A stretch of 64,000 nucleotides of DNA, taken from Hetaerina americana. Taxonomy: Eukaryota > Arthropoda > Insecta > Odonata > Calopterygidae. Of the stretch, positions 11,960-24,719 are shown in pieces (position 1 is the stretch's first letter; each line of letters opens with the position of its first letter). The translations under genes and the position numbers were made by a program. Location of the stretch: contig JAKTNV010000003.1 in NCBI GenBank assembly GCA_022747635.1, positions 47,015,475 to 47,079,474 on the forward strand, in the 5' to 3' direction. A model generated the notes under the pieces. The model made no database searches, was not told the DNA's origin, and saw only the letters and a list, made by a program, of their open reading frames with translations.

Positions 11960-14040
11960 TCCTAATGGCGACCCTTCGCATTTTCAATTTGCTACTCAAC
12001 ACGGATTTTAATTTAGGTATCACCTCGTTTACGTAATCCACAGTGCGCACCAGTCACTGTTACCCACAGCTAATTATATACGCGACAATTTAAGTCCGTC
12101 CGAATCATTATCCTCTTGAGTGCAAACACTATTCCAGGACAGAATGGTTTCGTATTTTACCTTTTCTATTCTGCTTATACGTTATTGACTTTGGAATCCT
12201 TTTATTTTCACGCCACATATTAAAAATCCGGAACTAAATATCCAACCGAATGTACTGTTGTCTCTAATTAAAATGGCAAAATAGTTATTCTATGCCCTTC
12301 ATAAAACCTATGTAGCCACTCCTTTATATAGTTCACTGCCATACACAGATATTCGTGGGACGTATCATGCACAAGTTTGCCACGTAAAGGTAATCATATT
12401 TTTTCAATGGTGTGGAGTCACTTCAGCGACCAATGAATGTTATATTTGAGCAGCAGTCATATCTAAATAAACTAAGTAAGAAGTACTGAGTTACTGCAAA
12501 TAAGGTACTCCCGGATTAGAATCTTTATGTCATATATTTCCCAACGTTTCTTGTGGAACAAATTTGAAATATATCATTTTCAATATTATTAGTATATTTT
12601 ATGCTAAAAATATTTATGATTTTTTATTCCAGAGCCTAGGTAATATAGAAAAAGAAAAAAAAATAATTCTGGCGTACCATTTGCTATTGGAGCCAATTTC
12701 TAGTAATTTACGTCAAATTTTATTCTTATGAAAAATCAAAGTAAAGCTTAAAGGGTATAAATACCTATCAGTCCAAATTTTTCCAAAAACGGATATATAA
12801 CACGATTCCAATTGGATGTGAAATCGTGAAAAGGCAGGGTTATATCCATGAACCTAAAGTTATGCGTGACTTGACGCAAAAACGATACAACGAGTGCAGT
12901 TTTAGGATTTGTGACGGAATGGGCCTGCTGTTCTCCACTTTCCCCTGGACAATGATATAAAATATAAAGGATAGGAATGTAAAACCTACATATCGTACGT
13001 GCCTAAATAGGATTATAACGATTTAGGGATCAGGGGCTAAAGGGTGAAGGAGGAGGAGTTGAAAGGATGAGCTGAAGAGATGGGAGGAGACCAGCGGAAG
13101 GGGAAAGGGAAGGGTAGTGGAAAAGGGATTAATTCCAAGGTTGATTTCATATTCGATTTCCGATTGGATCTGCAATCTATTCCCACCATAACTTGCAATT
13201 CACGGAAAGGAGAGCGAAAATGAATCATGAATTCAATTTAACAGATTAAAATCGACCGTTATGGAAAGAGTTAGTCGACTAAAATCGGGACCTGTAAAAC
13301 TTCCTGATTGCAATTATGTGCCTCGCGGGCGATCAACAGAAATGCAATTAGTGGGCTAATTACTGGCCAATTCAGATTGAAAACTATGAATGATATGTAG
13401 TGGTAGAAGCCCTTCCTTGCTTATTCCCCTTTACTTCAAGAAGAAAGCAGATTACTTCGTAGGTCCATTGGAATTAACGTCGTATATTCTAAATAAAAAT
13501 ATCGATAAGACTGAGACATCACATTCAATGAGTGGGGAGAGATAAGAATTATCCAAAAATATGCGGTGGAATTAATTCTGTTAAATAAAACTGTGACGGT
13601 AAATGCAATGATAAGATACCAGCCAACGCTTCAATCTATAGAATAAAATAATTGTAGCGAAAAAAGCATGCATTGTGCCTATTTTGCCAGGTTTTTTATA
13701 TTTTGGCCATTGAAGAAACTAAGCCATTGATCTCTCACCAATAATTTTAGCATGTGTGAATACAGAAACCTAAACACCATCGAAAGGAAAGCCAAAACAT
13801 AAAGAACACAGAATGCGACACCAAAAAGAATGTTTGCCCAGGACAACGACCGTGTTTTTGAATAAGATGGGAAAACACATTAAACAGTGAAAAGGTTTTT
13901 GGACGGAAATCAAATTGTAGGAGGGTGCAAATGGAATCTGTTGAAAAGCGCCGTTTGAGTCACTCTCTCCATCGCATGACTGGCTTCCGGGATTGAGCAA
14001 GGCAGATAAAAGAAGGCTGGGTGTGGAGAAATGGCTCTGG
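11960..14040. other. AT-rich non-coding sequence
   Basis: Mostly AT-rich with a short purine-rich patch at about 13035-13130. No exon, RNA gene or element was recognised. Confidence 0.55.
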
Positions 14041-14149
14041 TGGCGGTGGTGCACGGGAGAAGGGCAAAAGGCCCAGGGAACTAGGGAGTGGAATGAGGTA
14101 AAGGGGCATTTCTATTACCCACAAGTGAGAGCTATTTAAAGATGATAAA

Positions 14150-14910
14150 TATGAATGGGCGAGAGCGAGGTCGAGACGGAAGAAAAGAGCAGAGGGAGAG
14201 GGGGTGGTGGAGAAGGGTTCATTAAAAAAAAACCCCTGCCGGAGACCATCCTTCGCCCTTCAAGCTGTAAGATTAATCCCACCGAACCTCCAACATGAGG
14301 GTTATTTAAAAATCCCTCACGGACGCTTTCGACAAAGGTTCGCGTTGACAGTTTGTCGTGTCCGACGGATACATCTAATTGGCCCATCCTGGAACGAAAT
14401 TCCAACTCGTGCACCAATCAATCTCCCTATCCGTAGGGCTCCATTTAGTGTACACACGTCTACGTGTATACGGGGAGATTTTTTCTTGCCGCCAAAGGGT
14501 TTTAGACGAGAGGGGATGGCGGTATGGATAAATGAAAAGAGAGAGGGACCTTGGTACGCATTTAAAACACAAATGAGAGAAGTATGGTGAAGGTGGGTGG
14601 GGGAAGAGTGCGAGAGGAAGAATGGAACGAATGGTAGATAAGCCGTGCGTGCACATTTGTTATCCTGATGGCAAAAACGGGAAAAAAGAAAGAGGCCAGC
14701 GCAAGTGAAGGAGCGAGGATAGGTGGAAGGTGGGAGGGAGGGGCATGATTCGTTTGTGTTTTGTTTCCCGCTCGTCCCGGCGAAGGCCACCGGAGGGCGG
14801 TTCCCCTCTTTGGCAAGGGAGCCTCCCGTGGAGAGAACATCCGAGGCGGTGTCGACGCCCTGCCTCAAGGGGGGTAGAGTTGAGGAGGAAAACCTCCTTC
14901 GGGTGACCTA
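14150..14910. other. Mixed G/A-rich segment with overlapping chance open frames
   Basis: Purine-rich patches (about 14160-14220, 14530-14630 and 14700-14745) lie within more balanced, CpG-containing sequence. Open frames of 128 and 183 codons overlap on opposite strands and match nothing I recognise. I treat them as chance frames. Confidence 0.5.
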
Positions 14911-15126
14911 AGGAGGTCCAAGCAAAAAATCTGAGTGTTTCAATGTGCGGAGGAATGAAGTATGGATAGGAATGGGGAGAACGAGAGAAAAGGTAAGAAA
15001 ATATTGAAAAATGGGGAGAATAAATGAGCGAAAAGAAATATTTGCCGTTTACCGACTCTTGCCGATGGACCGACGTAGAGAGGGAGAGTTAACTGCATGT
15101 ATGTGTGTATAAACATGACTGAGTGT

Positions 15127-15218
15127 GTATATGTGTGTATATATATATAATATACATAAATATATATAGAAACACATATTATATATATGTATATATATAT
15201 ATATATATACATATTATA

Positions 15219-15254
<36 letters not shown>
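15127..15254. repeat. Imperfect TA/TG microsatellite
   Basis: An array of TA with scattered TG and CA steps; the purest run is 15225-15254. It abuts the 56-bp repeat block at 15252-15307. Confidence 0.9.
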
Positions 15255-15255
<1 letters not shown>

Positions 15256-15302
15256 TCATATATACAGAAACATATATAAGGAAAAGGGATAGGAACACGT
15301 AT

Positions 15303-15307
<5 letters not shown>
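15252..15307 (+). repeat. 56-bp dispersed block, copy A
   Basis: This block (beginning atactcatatatacag) is nearly identical to 54192-54247; I count two mismatches. Here it is bounded on both sides by TA arrays, whereas the other copy continues into unique sequence. It therefore looks like an island of an older repeat whose flanks became microsatellite. Confidence 0.9.

Positions 15308-15384
<77 letters not shown>
15308..15384. repeat. (TA)n microsatellite, 77 bp pure
   Basis: Uninterrupted TA dinucleotides. Assembled length may be unreliable. The open frames over it encode only Tyr and Ile repeats and are artefacts. Confidence 0.97.
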
Positions 15385-15387
<3 letters not shown>

Positions 15388-15389
15388 CA

Positions 15390-16330
15390 ATTTTAACGAA
15401 AGCCTTCTGAGGTTTCAATGCCCACCGGTCGGCTTGATTTGACTTTAAAGGACTCCATGGATAATGGATTTCAAATGTTACTCAGAGACTGGATTTCGCA
15501 ATGCAGTCACACCGCAGTGGTAATAATTATATCCCAAGTACTGTCTTTTTATGTGTAATGAAACTTGTATCATTAATTTAAGTAGTTTTCAATACTCTAT
15601 GGTATGTATTAATCAAGAAATTTGAAAGAATAAACTTTTAAAATCTTCCTACAAAATTTGGCTGAACATAGTTAAGAAAAAAATATAGCAATGAAAATGA
15701 ATTTAAATGCAGCAATTAATATCATGAATATAAATTCAGATAGTTCATATTTAAATTAAAATATTAAATAAATTTTTAACCTTGGTGCAACAAGATAAAT
15801 AGGAGTTGTAGTAAAACTATATGAAAATGAGCACTTATGAAATCTATGCGTTCATCAAAACGTAATGTATTAGTGATTAAGGACATTTTTAAGTGATAGA
15901 GAGGCCAAACAACAAAGATCCTTTCGAGGCCACAGTTTAATAATTCAGCTTCATAAAGATAAACCTTGGAATCACGATACACGACTTTTAATTCCTGACA
16001 ACTCTCGTTAAAATCGCAGATTAAATTCACCCATTCGCAGCGGGTTATCATCGTCCACTCAGCGAAAAATTGAGATAGATCACGGGGAAAAGACCACGGC
16101 AACCAGAAAGCAAATTCCTCAAAGCTAATAAACTTTAAGACCACTGGCTAAAACAAAACTATAGACCACCGTAGAATTCAAACCTGGTGTAAAGGGGGCG
16201 TTGGGGTCATTTTAGATTATTCTGGTGGAAAGTACTCCACCACTGTGAATCCCAAAAACGTTTGGCTCAAACGGAAGCAGACAGCGTCGTATATTACTCG
16301 CTTACTCTTTTCCCCGCAGAAACACGCTCC
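15390..16330. other. AT-rich non-coding sequence with one unrecognised open frame
   Basis: A minus-strand frame of 122 codons (15776-16144) is not low-complexity but has no domain I recognise and no supporting splice or codon signal. A small hairpin (tggtgga at 16223-16229, tccacca at 16236-16242) lies nearby. Confidence 0.45.
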
Positions 16331-16459
16331 ACCTAATTCAATTCCTGCAAACCTCCTGGTGGATCTGCATACGGCGAAGGGCAGAAAATATGGGAAGTAA
16401 GAGGATTAAAGGTGATTAAAATTATAGCCCTTATGCGAGCGTCTACACCTAATCTAATT

Positions 16460-16870
16460 GAACGAAAATAGGAGAAAAAGAGTAGAGAGAGAGAGGCAAG
16501 AGAAAGAAAAAGGATGGGGAAACGGGAAAGGGAAGGGAAGAGGATAGTGGGACGTAATAACGTTCCATTAAAACGCCTGGGATACACTGCCAACTGACCT
16601 CATGCAAATCTAAGGGTGTATTTCACTCGGCGGCAGGGGAGCTTTTCTACTGTTACGTTCCTCTTTAAACGGCAAGGACAACACGTTCCTCCTAACACTT
16701 TCAACCATTTGCACACAAATTCACGCTCGCATGCATCCTTTCCTCATCTCCATCAATTCCATTCCTTTCCTCCCGTTAATTCTCAAATCCTCCCCTCTCC
16801 GGGGAGATGGGAAAAGGAAGGATCTTACTCCTTTTCTCGTTCCCATGTGTGTCCATTCCCATGTGTTTCT
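16460..16870. repeat. Adjacent purine-rich and pyrimidine-rich tracts
   Basis: About 16460-16560 is G/A-rich (agagagagaggc, gggaaagggaaggg). About 16680-16870 is C/T-rich. This is the same arrangement as at 11360-11880. Confidence 0.6.
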
Positions 16871-17279
16871 CTCTCAGACATGCACTCCGATTTAGTCTCA
16901 AAAATGCCTTCAATTATAACACATCCTTTCTTTCCAAAAATGCGGTATCATTGATTACTTATACTATTTTTCCATTAAACACTTACTTTTGTATTTCCCT
17001 TGTTCTCGTATTCTAAGTGTAATTGGCAGGGGGATGTTAGTATTTCAAGTCCAGTTCATTGAGGCAATAATTGTTTTTCATATCCTCTCCACGAAACTCT
17101 TCACATCGGAACATAGTCTTCCGTAGCTACATAATTCTACTTCGATTTCATTATCTTATATTTAAGGAAATTCAACGTACGTAGCAAGAAGAGACAAGAA
17201 ATGTAAATTGACTTGGGCAGAAGCCCCACACTATATATGCCAACTCGGTGATGTACTTAACCGTTGAATTCTGCAGATG

Positions 17280-17950
17280 TTCCAGTCGGTAGGGCTCACT
17301 CTCTCTCCCTTTCTCTCTATTTCCCTGTATCACCCTCTCTCATCTTCGCCGAAGCGTAATTAAACAAACACGAAAGTACCATTTTGTACCAATTCTGCTC
17401 TCCGCGAAGAGATATCATTCCGCCTGACGCCACTCCCCACCAAGCCTATCCCCTCGTTCACCTGCACCTCATGTCGTTCGTTCCCTGCGGAAACTCACTT
17501 TCCCTTCTTACCTCCTGGGAGTCTGCGTTGATTAATGTCCGTCGCAATTGTTGCCGTGTGCAAAGGGGTGGGGAGGAGACAAAACAGATGAAATCACTCC
17601 GCCCCGAAGATGTCGTGCGCAATACTAACTACAGAACGGCGTGTTGAACAAAAACACGGCGCCAGCTCCCAAATTACTGTCACGCCGTGGACTTCTTCGG
17701 TGGAATACCAAGCGGTTCTCAATTTCCTCCTCGTCCCACTCCTTCCTTGATCGTTTCTCTCACCTCTTACATGAAATGTCTTTCTTTTCCTCCCTTCCTC
17801 TCCACGGTTTCACTCGTGCCATTTTGGAATTTTCTATTCTAATTAAACTCGCAGAAAACGGATACTCCCGGATACATCTTCCCTTTCCCTCCCCAAAATT
17901 TCACTTTCCATTTTATTGGCCTCAGCATACGTCTGAAAACCTATTAATTT
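17280..17950. repeat. Pyrimidine-biased sequence
   Basis: A ctctctccctttctctc run at about 17300-17320 and further C/T-rich patches to 17950. No exon recognised. Confidence 0.5.
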
Positions 17951-18229
17951 TGCCAGCTGGAGTCGTCGAGACACAGGCAGTCACCTGTCAGGCATCACGT
18001 CGGATGAAGTTTTCCGCAGATTCCTGAACACTTCTACCAATTCTCTCGACTCAAAAACCATATGCCGCTGCTGCATCTCGCGAAGTGATAGCGTTCGCTT
18101 AACGTATAAATGAATAATCCGCCAAGTTAAAAGAAAACCGCACCTTCTGAGCGGAAAATTGGTATAAATATGATATGGCGGACATGCTAGACAGGTCAGC
18201 AATTTATCGACCAATTTCATTTCCTCTTT

Positions 18230-20390
18230 GTTTTAAAATGACATAATCTAAAAAAATAATCTTCTTTGCAAAGAAAATGGCATCCGCAAGACCCGTTGTG
18301 TAGGACATCAGGTGTGCTCTCCAGGAAACGTACCAAAAACCCATATCCATTTAACATGAGGCACGAGGAAAACGCACGGAGGTAGATTAGGACCTTAAGC
18401 GTAACACCAGGCGGAAGGAAAAAGGAATGGGCAAGTGGGATACTCGAACGATATGAAACGGTGAGCGGAAATGAGGAATCGCTTTCCCTTTTTCATTTGT
18501 TTTTCAACAGTCCCTAACATTCTATCGGGCGGAAAGTCGCTCGCAGAAATGAAGTCCCTCGAAAAAAAGTCTGATTAGGTTTTTCGAGTGACAACCACGT
18601 TGATTAATTCCAGGGAAATGGCCTCGGTGGATCTAATTTTGAGTGGGAATGTCACCACTTGATTCCTCACATTTCGTGCTCGTCGACTTTTTCCAACGAA
18701 AAAAATACTGGGGGTCACGAGAAAAAATATTCACGCTGGCTACTACTCGATGAGGCGGAGGACGATGCAAGAACAATTCTGGTATGCGACCAACAGATCT
18801 GAGCTTGTTTTCACTAATCTCCAATAAGTTACAACTAAAACGGCAGAAGATTTGGTGGTCTTGGCGCAGGTTTTAGTTCATATGATACTATGGTCATAAC
18901 TAGGAATGAAATAAACTTATTCCAAGGACATAACTATTGTGTATTTTCAAAATAAGATCAACAATAAAATCTGATATGTAATAAGAACTTTTGTATTTTA
19001 TCCTCAAAATTTACATAAGAAATACTTTTATCGATTTACTCGATAGCTAGCAATTATAAGCGTGATGGAAGTTAGATGCATTTCTTTAGAGAACACTGCA
19101 TCTGAGAAATGAAGAAAATATAAAGTTAGCTGATTACATTTTGTTACATTTTAATATCAAATCAATAAGAAGTATGTGAATTGCTTCCCTATAGACCAGA
19201 AGTAATTTTGCAGAAAATTCTAGTTATAAGAATTGAAATAATAAAGATCGACTCTAACACGACTTGACTGAACGTGATATATAAGGTTGTGCTCGGCAGT
19301 CGGTGAATTATTTACACCACACCAACTGTGGGCATAAATCGAGATGTATGGTCACTGATCGTGTAATCGAAGAGCAATCAAGGCGAATGCTAGGGTAAAA
19401 CGACGAAATTGGAAAATAATTATGACTGGCAAACTGTTTCGTAGCTCAAAACAAAGCTTTTAAAGGTCAAGGAAATCGATTCCTGGTACATCGAAAACCG
19501 CTTATCACCGAAGCGTAGGTCGCCAAACCTTTTACCGATCATAAAAAGAACAGATTCTAGGGAATCATTCATTAGCTGAACAAGGCCACAAACCAGATGC
19601 AGCCAATTGCTTAAAAAACTGTAGTCCACATGGCATCGGAGATAACAGAATTTCTTGTTTTCATTAATGTGTAGCGACTGAATGTATCCGCCAAAAGAAT
19701 TATTACAAATTATGATCCTCTACCGTAAAAACTTAGAAATTTAGCCTTACTTACTAATAAACAGCATTATAAAGACAATGTATACCGTATATTATAAAAT
19801 TGATCTTGCAACTTAATAAAAATATCAAGATTTTTGGCCGTATTTTCGACCATATGGGCAATTCTATCAAGGATTTTCAGCTCATAATCATTAAACATTC
19901 CCTAAGTTTAGACCTAGGAGTATTGCGATTTATATTTATCGCCACATTAAAACATGACTGTTCAGAAAAATATCACAGCAATGTATTTCTTGCAATGAAA
20001 AAATCTCACATTTAATGTAAGGTTAAAATACCAAAGCTACATCTGCAATAATCAATGCTTCACCGTTCTTATTTTGATCTACAGAGGTCATACACTCAAA
20101 AGACAATGCCTAATTTTAATAATGTGCATTGCAATCGACAGAATTTAGATTCCATTCAATTATTAAAGATATTGATTATTTCATAGAAATAGGAACTTTA
20201 CCGTACGCCATAAAATGTGCACTTGAAAACGCTGACAGATTTTACCGATAAGCATGCATTGTTAACTTGAGATCATTCTCGACACATTGAAACCACCCAT
20301 TAATTGTTTTGAAACGCATTGAATGGCGGAGAGGAACATGATTCAAAAGGAATTGGTCTACTGAACCTAAAATTATGGGATCATATGTGT
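18230..20390. other. AT-rich non-coding sequence
   Basis: About 2 kb of AT-rich sequence with only short frames. No element or exon recognised. Confidence 0.55.
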
Positions 20391-20408
20391 ATGTGTGTGC
20401 GTGTATGT

Positions 20409-20570
<162 letters not shown>

Positions 20571-20597
20571 CTTTTTAGTCTCACGGACGTGAATAAT

Positions 20598-20861
20598 AAT
20601 GTATAACACTTAGCCCTAGTGGACACAGACAAAAACACACAGAAACACACAAAAAAGGGTCTCAGTATTTTTCGAATTTTCGGAGTCGTGACCACCTTTA
20701 TCAAGGAAGAGAGGGACTGAACTCACACTCACAGAGTTCTGTCCCTCTCTGTCTTGATAAAGGTGGTCACAACCACCGAAAATTCGAACAATAGTGAGTC
20801 TCTTTTTTGTGTGTTTCTGTGTGTTTTTGTCTGTGTCCACTAGGGCTAAGTGTTATACATT
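20598..20861. mobile_element. Foldback element with about 127-bp inverted arms
   Basis: The left arm (20598-20724) is a near-perfect reverse complement of the right arm (20734-20861), with a 9-nt loop at 20725-20733. Outer ends read aatgtataacacttagccc on one side and its complement on the other. TA-rich microsatellite follows the right end directly and another lies about 40 bp to the left. There is no coding capacity. It could be a foldback MITE, or an inverted pair of terminal sequences from a Penelope-like retroelement, because the right arm carries a hammerhead-like core at 20754-20781. Confidence 0.9.
20754..20781 (+). ncRNA. Degenerate hammerhead-ribozyme-like core in the foldback right arm
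   Basis: ttgataa (20754-20760), one A, a 6-bp perfect stem ggtggt/accacc with loop caca, then gaaa (20778-20781). This follows the hammerhead layout CUGAUGA, stem II, GAAA. Two core positions differ: C3 is U and G8 is A. Those two bases pair in the ribozyme, so the pairing would be kept as U-A. There is one unpaired A before stem II and no clear stem III, so activity is doubtful. The inverted copy in the left arm has a mutated stem II. Confidence 0.3.
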
Positions 20862-20911
20862 ATATATATATGTATGTATGTGTGAGTGCGTGTGTGTGTG
20901 GTTAGGTGTAT
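20861..20911. repeat. TA/TGTA/TG microsatellite
   Basis: A short TA run continues into tgtatgtatg and then tgtgtgtgtgtg. It directly follows the right end of the foldback element. Confidence 0.85.
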
Positions 20912-21119
20912 AACCAAAAATGTTTTCGCTCAAATGATTTTCTCTATTCGTCATTTTTCTCTCTACATCAACAGCGTTAGTTTCACAGCTTCCCGATTCC
21001 CTTCTCGCTGCCCTCCTGACAAATAATCCGACAGTTGGACGTCCATCTGATGCCAACCTTCATCCAATTTTCCACCCAGTCGATACACAATTCGTTTCGC
21101 TTCCTTTCTCTCCCGAACA

Positions 21120-21205
21120 CTAACTCCCGACTCTTCCACTCTCACACACACCATGCACACACACGCATACGGGCAGACACGCAGCACACATACGATCGCA
21201 CGCAA
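21120..21205. repeat. CA-rich degenerate microsatellite
   Basis: Repeated cacacac, acacgca and cacgc motifs. Frames over it are rich in His and Thr and are artefacts. Confidence 0.6.
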
Positions 21206-21399
21206 TACGGCATCCGTTTGTTTTATTTCTCATTTCCTGCCTCTTGAGGGCACCTTGTATCAAGTGAGAAAATCAATCCCTCCTTTCTCTTTTTATTTCA
21301 TCCAACCCCGCACTTTCCCCCTCTTCTCTTATTCACGGTATCCACCGAGTGTGCTTTCATCACATCCGCCTAAAAATTTGAAGCTCGCTCACAGTTTAA

Positions 21400-23860
21400 T
21401 TTAGGAGGAAATTGTTAATCTTGTTCAAGCAACATTAATGACTACAATGCCCGATTATGACAGCCATTTGAGGCTGTCTTGATCATGCCCCACGATTCGG
21501 TTAATTTTTGTGTCTAACTGACGCAATATTCCCCAATGACCATAGCAAGCCATTAACAATCAATTTCCCGTCCGTAAAACATGAGACCATTTGGTATGAA
21601 TTGCCATTTTATATTTATAAGAATTATTTTTATGGCAATAATTTTCCTAGTTTTATGTAAGACGTTGAATAATAGGTAATGAAAAACTAAATTCCAGTAC
21701 AAAGCATCTTTATTTCTCGTTCTTTCTCTCTTTCCCTAGTTTTAAACAAAAATACAATATATAACCACATCTCCGGATTGTTGAAGAGACCGAAGAAAAA
21801 ACCGAATACTGCAAATCAAGTTTATAGAAAAATGCAGGTTTTTCTCACCGACCCTGATACGTTAAAATATGGACTCTATTTCAGTATGTAATATAGGCTG
21901 GCTTTATGATTTCAATGCTTGTTAATCTCTTTCGAGACCCTTTGAACTACGTCTACGTAACATTTATTTCCTTAAACTGCCTTCCTTGAGGAATTCTAGA
22001 GTTATTGCCCCGAACAAGTTCTCTAGAGCTACGCCAGATGCTATTCACCTCCTCTTCTTTGTTGCAACCTCATATACCATTTCTCAAACACACATATAAT
22101 GAGAGAAGCAGAAGTCACTCGACTCTCTCATTTACACCGCGGGCGTTTAACTCCATCGCTACGTCCCTCACTCTTTTTATTGAAGCGACCTTTTGAGTCA
22201 TCGGCATTTCTCTCCTATCATCTCTCTCTTTTTTTCTGTCCCTGTACACAATGTGCTTTTAATCCCTCACCCCTCCTCATCCTCCGTACTCTTTCTCTCA
22301 TTTACTCCAAGCCCATGATTTTCGTCCCATGCAGCCTCCTCCCACTCACCCGTCTCCATCACTTTTTCTGGATATTAGACAACAAACGCGACGCTAATCT
22401 GTCAACTACTTGACTAAAGCGTTAAAGTCTACCTCCCACTCTTCATCCATGCTCCTTTTTTATATTCCAGTTCTATTTTTTCGTGTAACCAACCGTGGTA
22501 TCCACCTTATAAATTCCCCCTTCCTTGTATTTTGTCTATCTCGGGCATGCTGCCCCCTCAAGAGTTTTATCTCGTAATGATTTTGCTTCATCGTTTGGTT
22601 GGAAGTATTCTTAATATACTCTTTGAAAAGGATGCTCGCAAAAACTTAATAGCATTTCAATTGACGATTAAATTTACAGATTAGGGATTAAATTGATAAC
22701 CAAAAATCCTCCGAAATCCAATTTTGCTTGGAAATAAGAGTAAACAATATTTATGTTGAAATTCATGCCATGATCGGTAATTACTACGAAATACGTTTAT
22801 TTTACTGGAAAATATACATTTTATAATGAGGTGCTAGTAAAATAGATAACTTGAGACAAATAAAATAGCATTCAAATTCATAGTCACTCCAACGGCTCAA
22901 CATATTTCGTCTAATCCACAGGAAATTATATTTTATCATTGGCCTTAACTTGGAATTATCTAGAAAAGGAAATAATTACAACCTTTACGCTAAACATTAT
23001 TGAAGAATTATTGCATACAAAAATCATATTTATTAGAATTTTATCAAATGTACCCACTAACACAAACCCAGATAGGGTTCATTTTAATAATTCAGATTAA
23101 TTTACTTTATTCGAGAAAATAAAAGGAATCAGCGAACATAACTGACAGAGGAATAACAGCTCAAATATTCCTCTCAAGAGTTTCCTTCCATTTACCATAT
23201 TTTAATAAGATATTCACAATTCGTAAATCATGCCTACCAAATGACGTTTTCTGGATATCAATGTCGGAAATATCACTAGATGCGAAAGCTCCAGCTACTT
23301 CACGCAATTCCGAGTTGGTCAAAAGCTTTGTAAAAGCTTAACATTACTCAGCAGGATAATGTGACATTTTTCTTGATTAAATTCTAACCATAGGGAAGAA
23401 AACGAGGGGCTGGCCGAATTTCAGGTCAACAATTGCTTATCAGGCTAGTGCCAGGCCTTTCTAAAACATTTAGAGAAAGTGTGAACAACAGACAAAAAAT
23501 CAATGAGCAGGACTAAGTGTCTTATCTCAGTCTTTATAAAAATGTATTCTTCGTCAATACTTCATCATGCTACCTTGTTGCATAATTTGTATTATTCTCT
23601 CTAGAAAAGATTTTTTTCTCCACACGCTTTCTGGAATTCTCTCTTTTATTTTGTCTAGAATAATAATTTTAGTGAAACAGACTTAAGTTACTCAATGCAT
23701 ACCATTCTATTGGCAAATACGTAATTCTTCTATTTTATCAAAAAAATGGGCGGCAAAATAAAAATTAATTGAAAGGACTACCGTGGCCATATTCCCCCGT
23801 ACCTAGCTCTAAATTAAATTTGAAAAAGTACAAGATTATATTGACCATTAAAAACTTAAT
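21400..23860. other. AT-rich non-coding sequence with a pyrimidine patch
   Basis: Pyrimidine-rich at about 22030-22560 and AT-rich elsewhere. No exon or element recognised until the SINE at 23861. Confidence 0.55.
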
Positions 23861-24113
23861 ACAGTGATCAATCCAAAGGTCAATATGGTAGGTGATGGTA
23901 GAGTTCAACCAATACTAGTCCAACTCGAATATGAAATTCACACATCAAGGTAGGAGGGGTTTACTTTAGTTACTTTGCCTGTGCCGGTTATGGTTTCCCA
24001 GGAAGATTTGGTACCCGAAAAATCAAAGTTTGATTGGAGCTGAGGGTGCTCACAGAGGCTTTCCCGGGAATCGAACCAGCGCCCTCTGGCCGAATGCTGT
24101 GCCCCTGGACTTT
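23861..24113 (-). mobile_element. tRNA-derived SINE, copy 1
   Basis: On the minus strand the head carries ggttcgattcccgg (about 24068-24081), a perfect RNA polymerase III B box (GGTTCGATTCC). The body shares tttcgggtaccaaatcttcc and ccataaccggcacagg with the copies at 51.4 and 54.5 kb. The 3' part shares tgtgtgaatttca and the tail gaactctaccatcacctacc. The 5' head abuts a T run at about 24110-24118. No target-site duplication was found. SINEs of this kind are moved by LINE machinery supplied in trans. Confidence 0.85.
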
Positions 24114-24719
24114 TTTTTATTTTTCCTAAAATTATATTTTATAGTAAAGAGATCTATCCTGATTCAATAACAATAAGAAAACATAAATGATTAGTAAACG
24201 ATCTAAAACTGAAAAATACATACTGAAAGAAATGAGGACTGAAAATACAGTACAAGTAAGAGTAAATGAAGAAGAAAAAGGTTGAAAATGTAAGATTTGA
24301 AGCCTGGAATGTGGTACGGAGGGATGAAGAGAATGGTATAGTTGAGGAACAACAGAAGATACGCCTGTGACATGTGAGCACATCCACAACGATGATGATT
24401 TAAGAAATATTATGATATAGAAACGTTGAAAAACATTATTGCTTCTTTATTTGAAGATAAATACATGATACTTTCGTTATTTTACTTGAAACTAGAAGGT
24501 AATGAAAACCAAAACAAGAGAAATAGTAAGGAAGTCACGAAGAACAATAGAGTGGAAAGAAAACTTTCACTGCTGGTGATATACAGAGGTAGTTCCGAGG
24601 AAAGAGAGGAAGACAAGAAAAATACAGGATTTCGGCACACACCTATCCTGTTTAACCATCTTAACAGAGACTGGAGAAGAACCTTATTTGGGCCGCAGAT
24701 AGTCGGTGTTTCAGTCCCA

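Noticed and set aside
14317..14868. 183-codon minus-strand open frame
   Set aside because: Overlaps frames in other registers and on the other strand. No recognisable motif.
15123..15418. Tyr/Ile repeat proteins over TA arrays here and at 20.2-20.7, 26.0, 29.8, 54.0 and 54.6 kb
   Set aside because: These are translations of microsatellites.
15776..16144. 122-codon minus-strand frame of normal complexity
   Set aside because: No domain recognised and no splice or promoter support. One such frame is plausible by chance in 64 kb.
24060..24113. Possible tRNA gene with a perfect B box
   Set aside because: No acceptor stem or full cloverleaf, and the sequence continues into a body shared with two other copies, so it is a SINE head.
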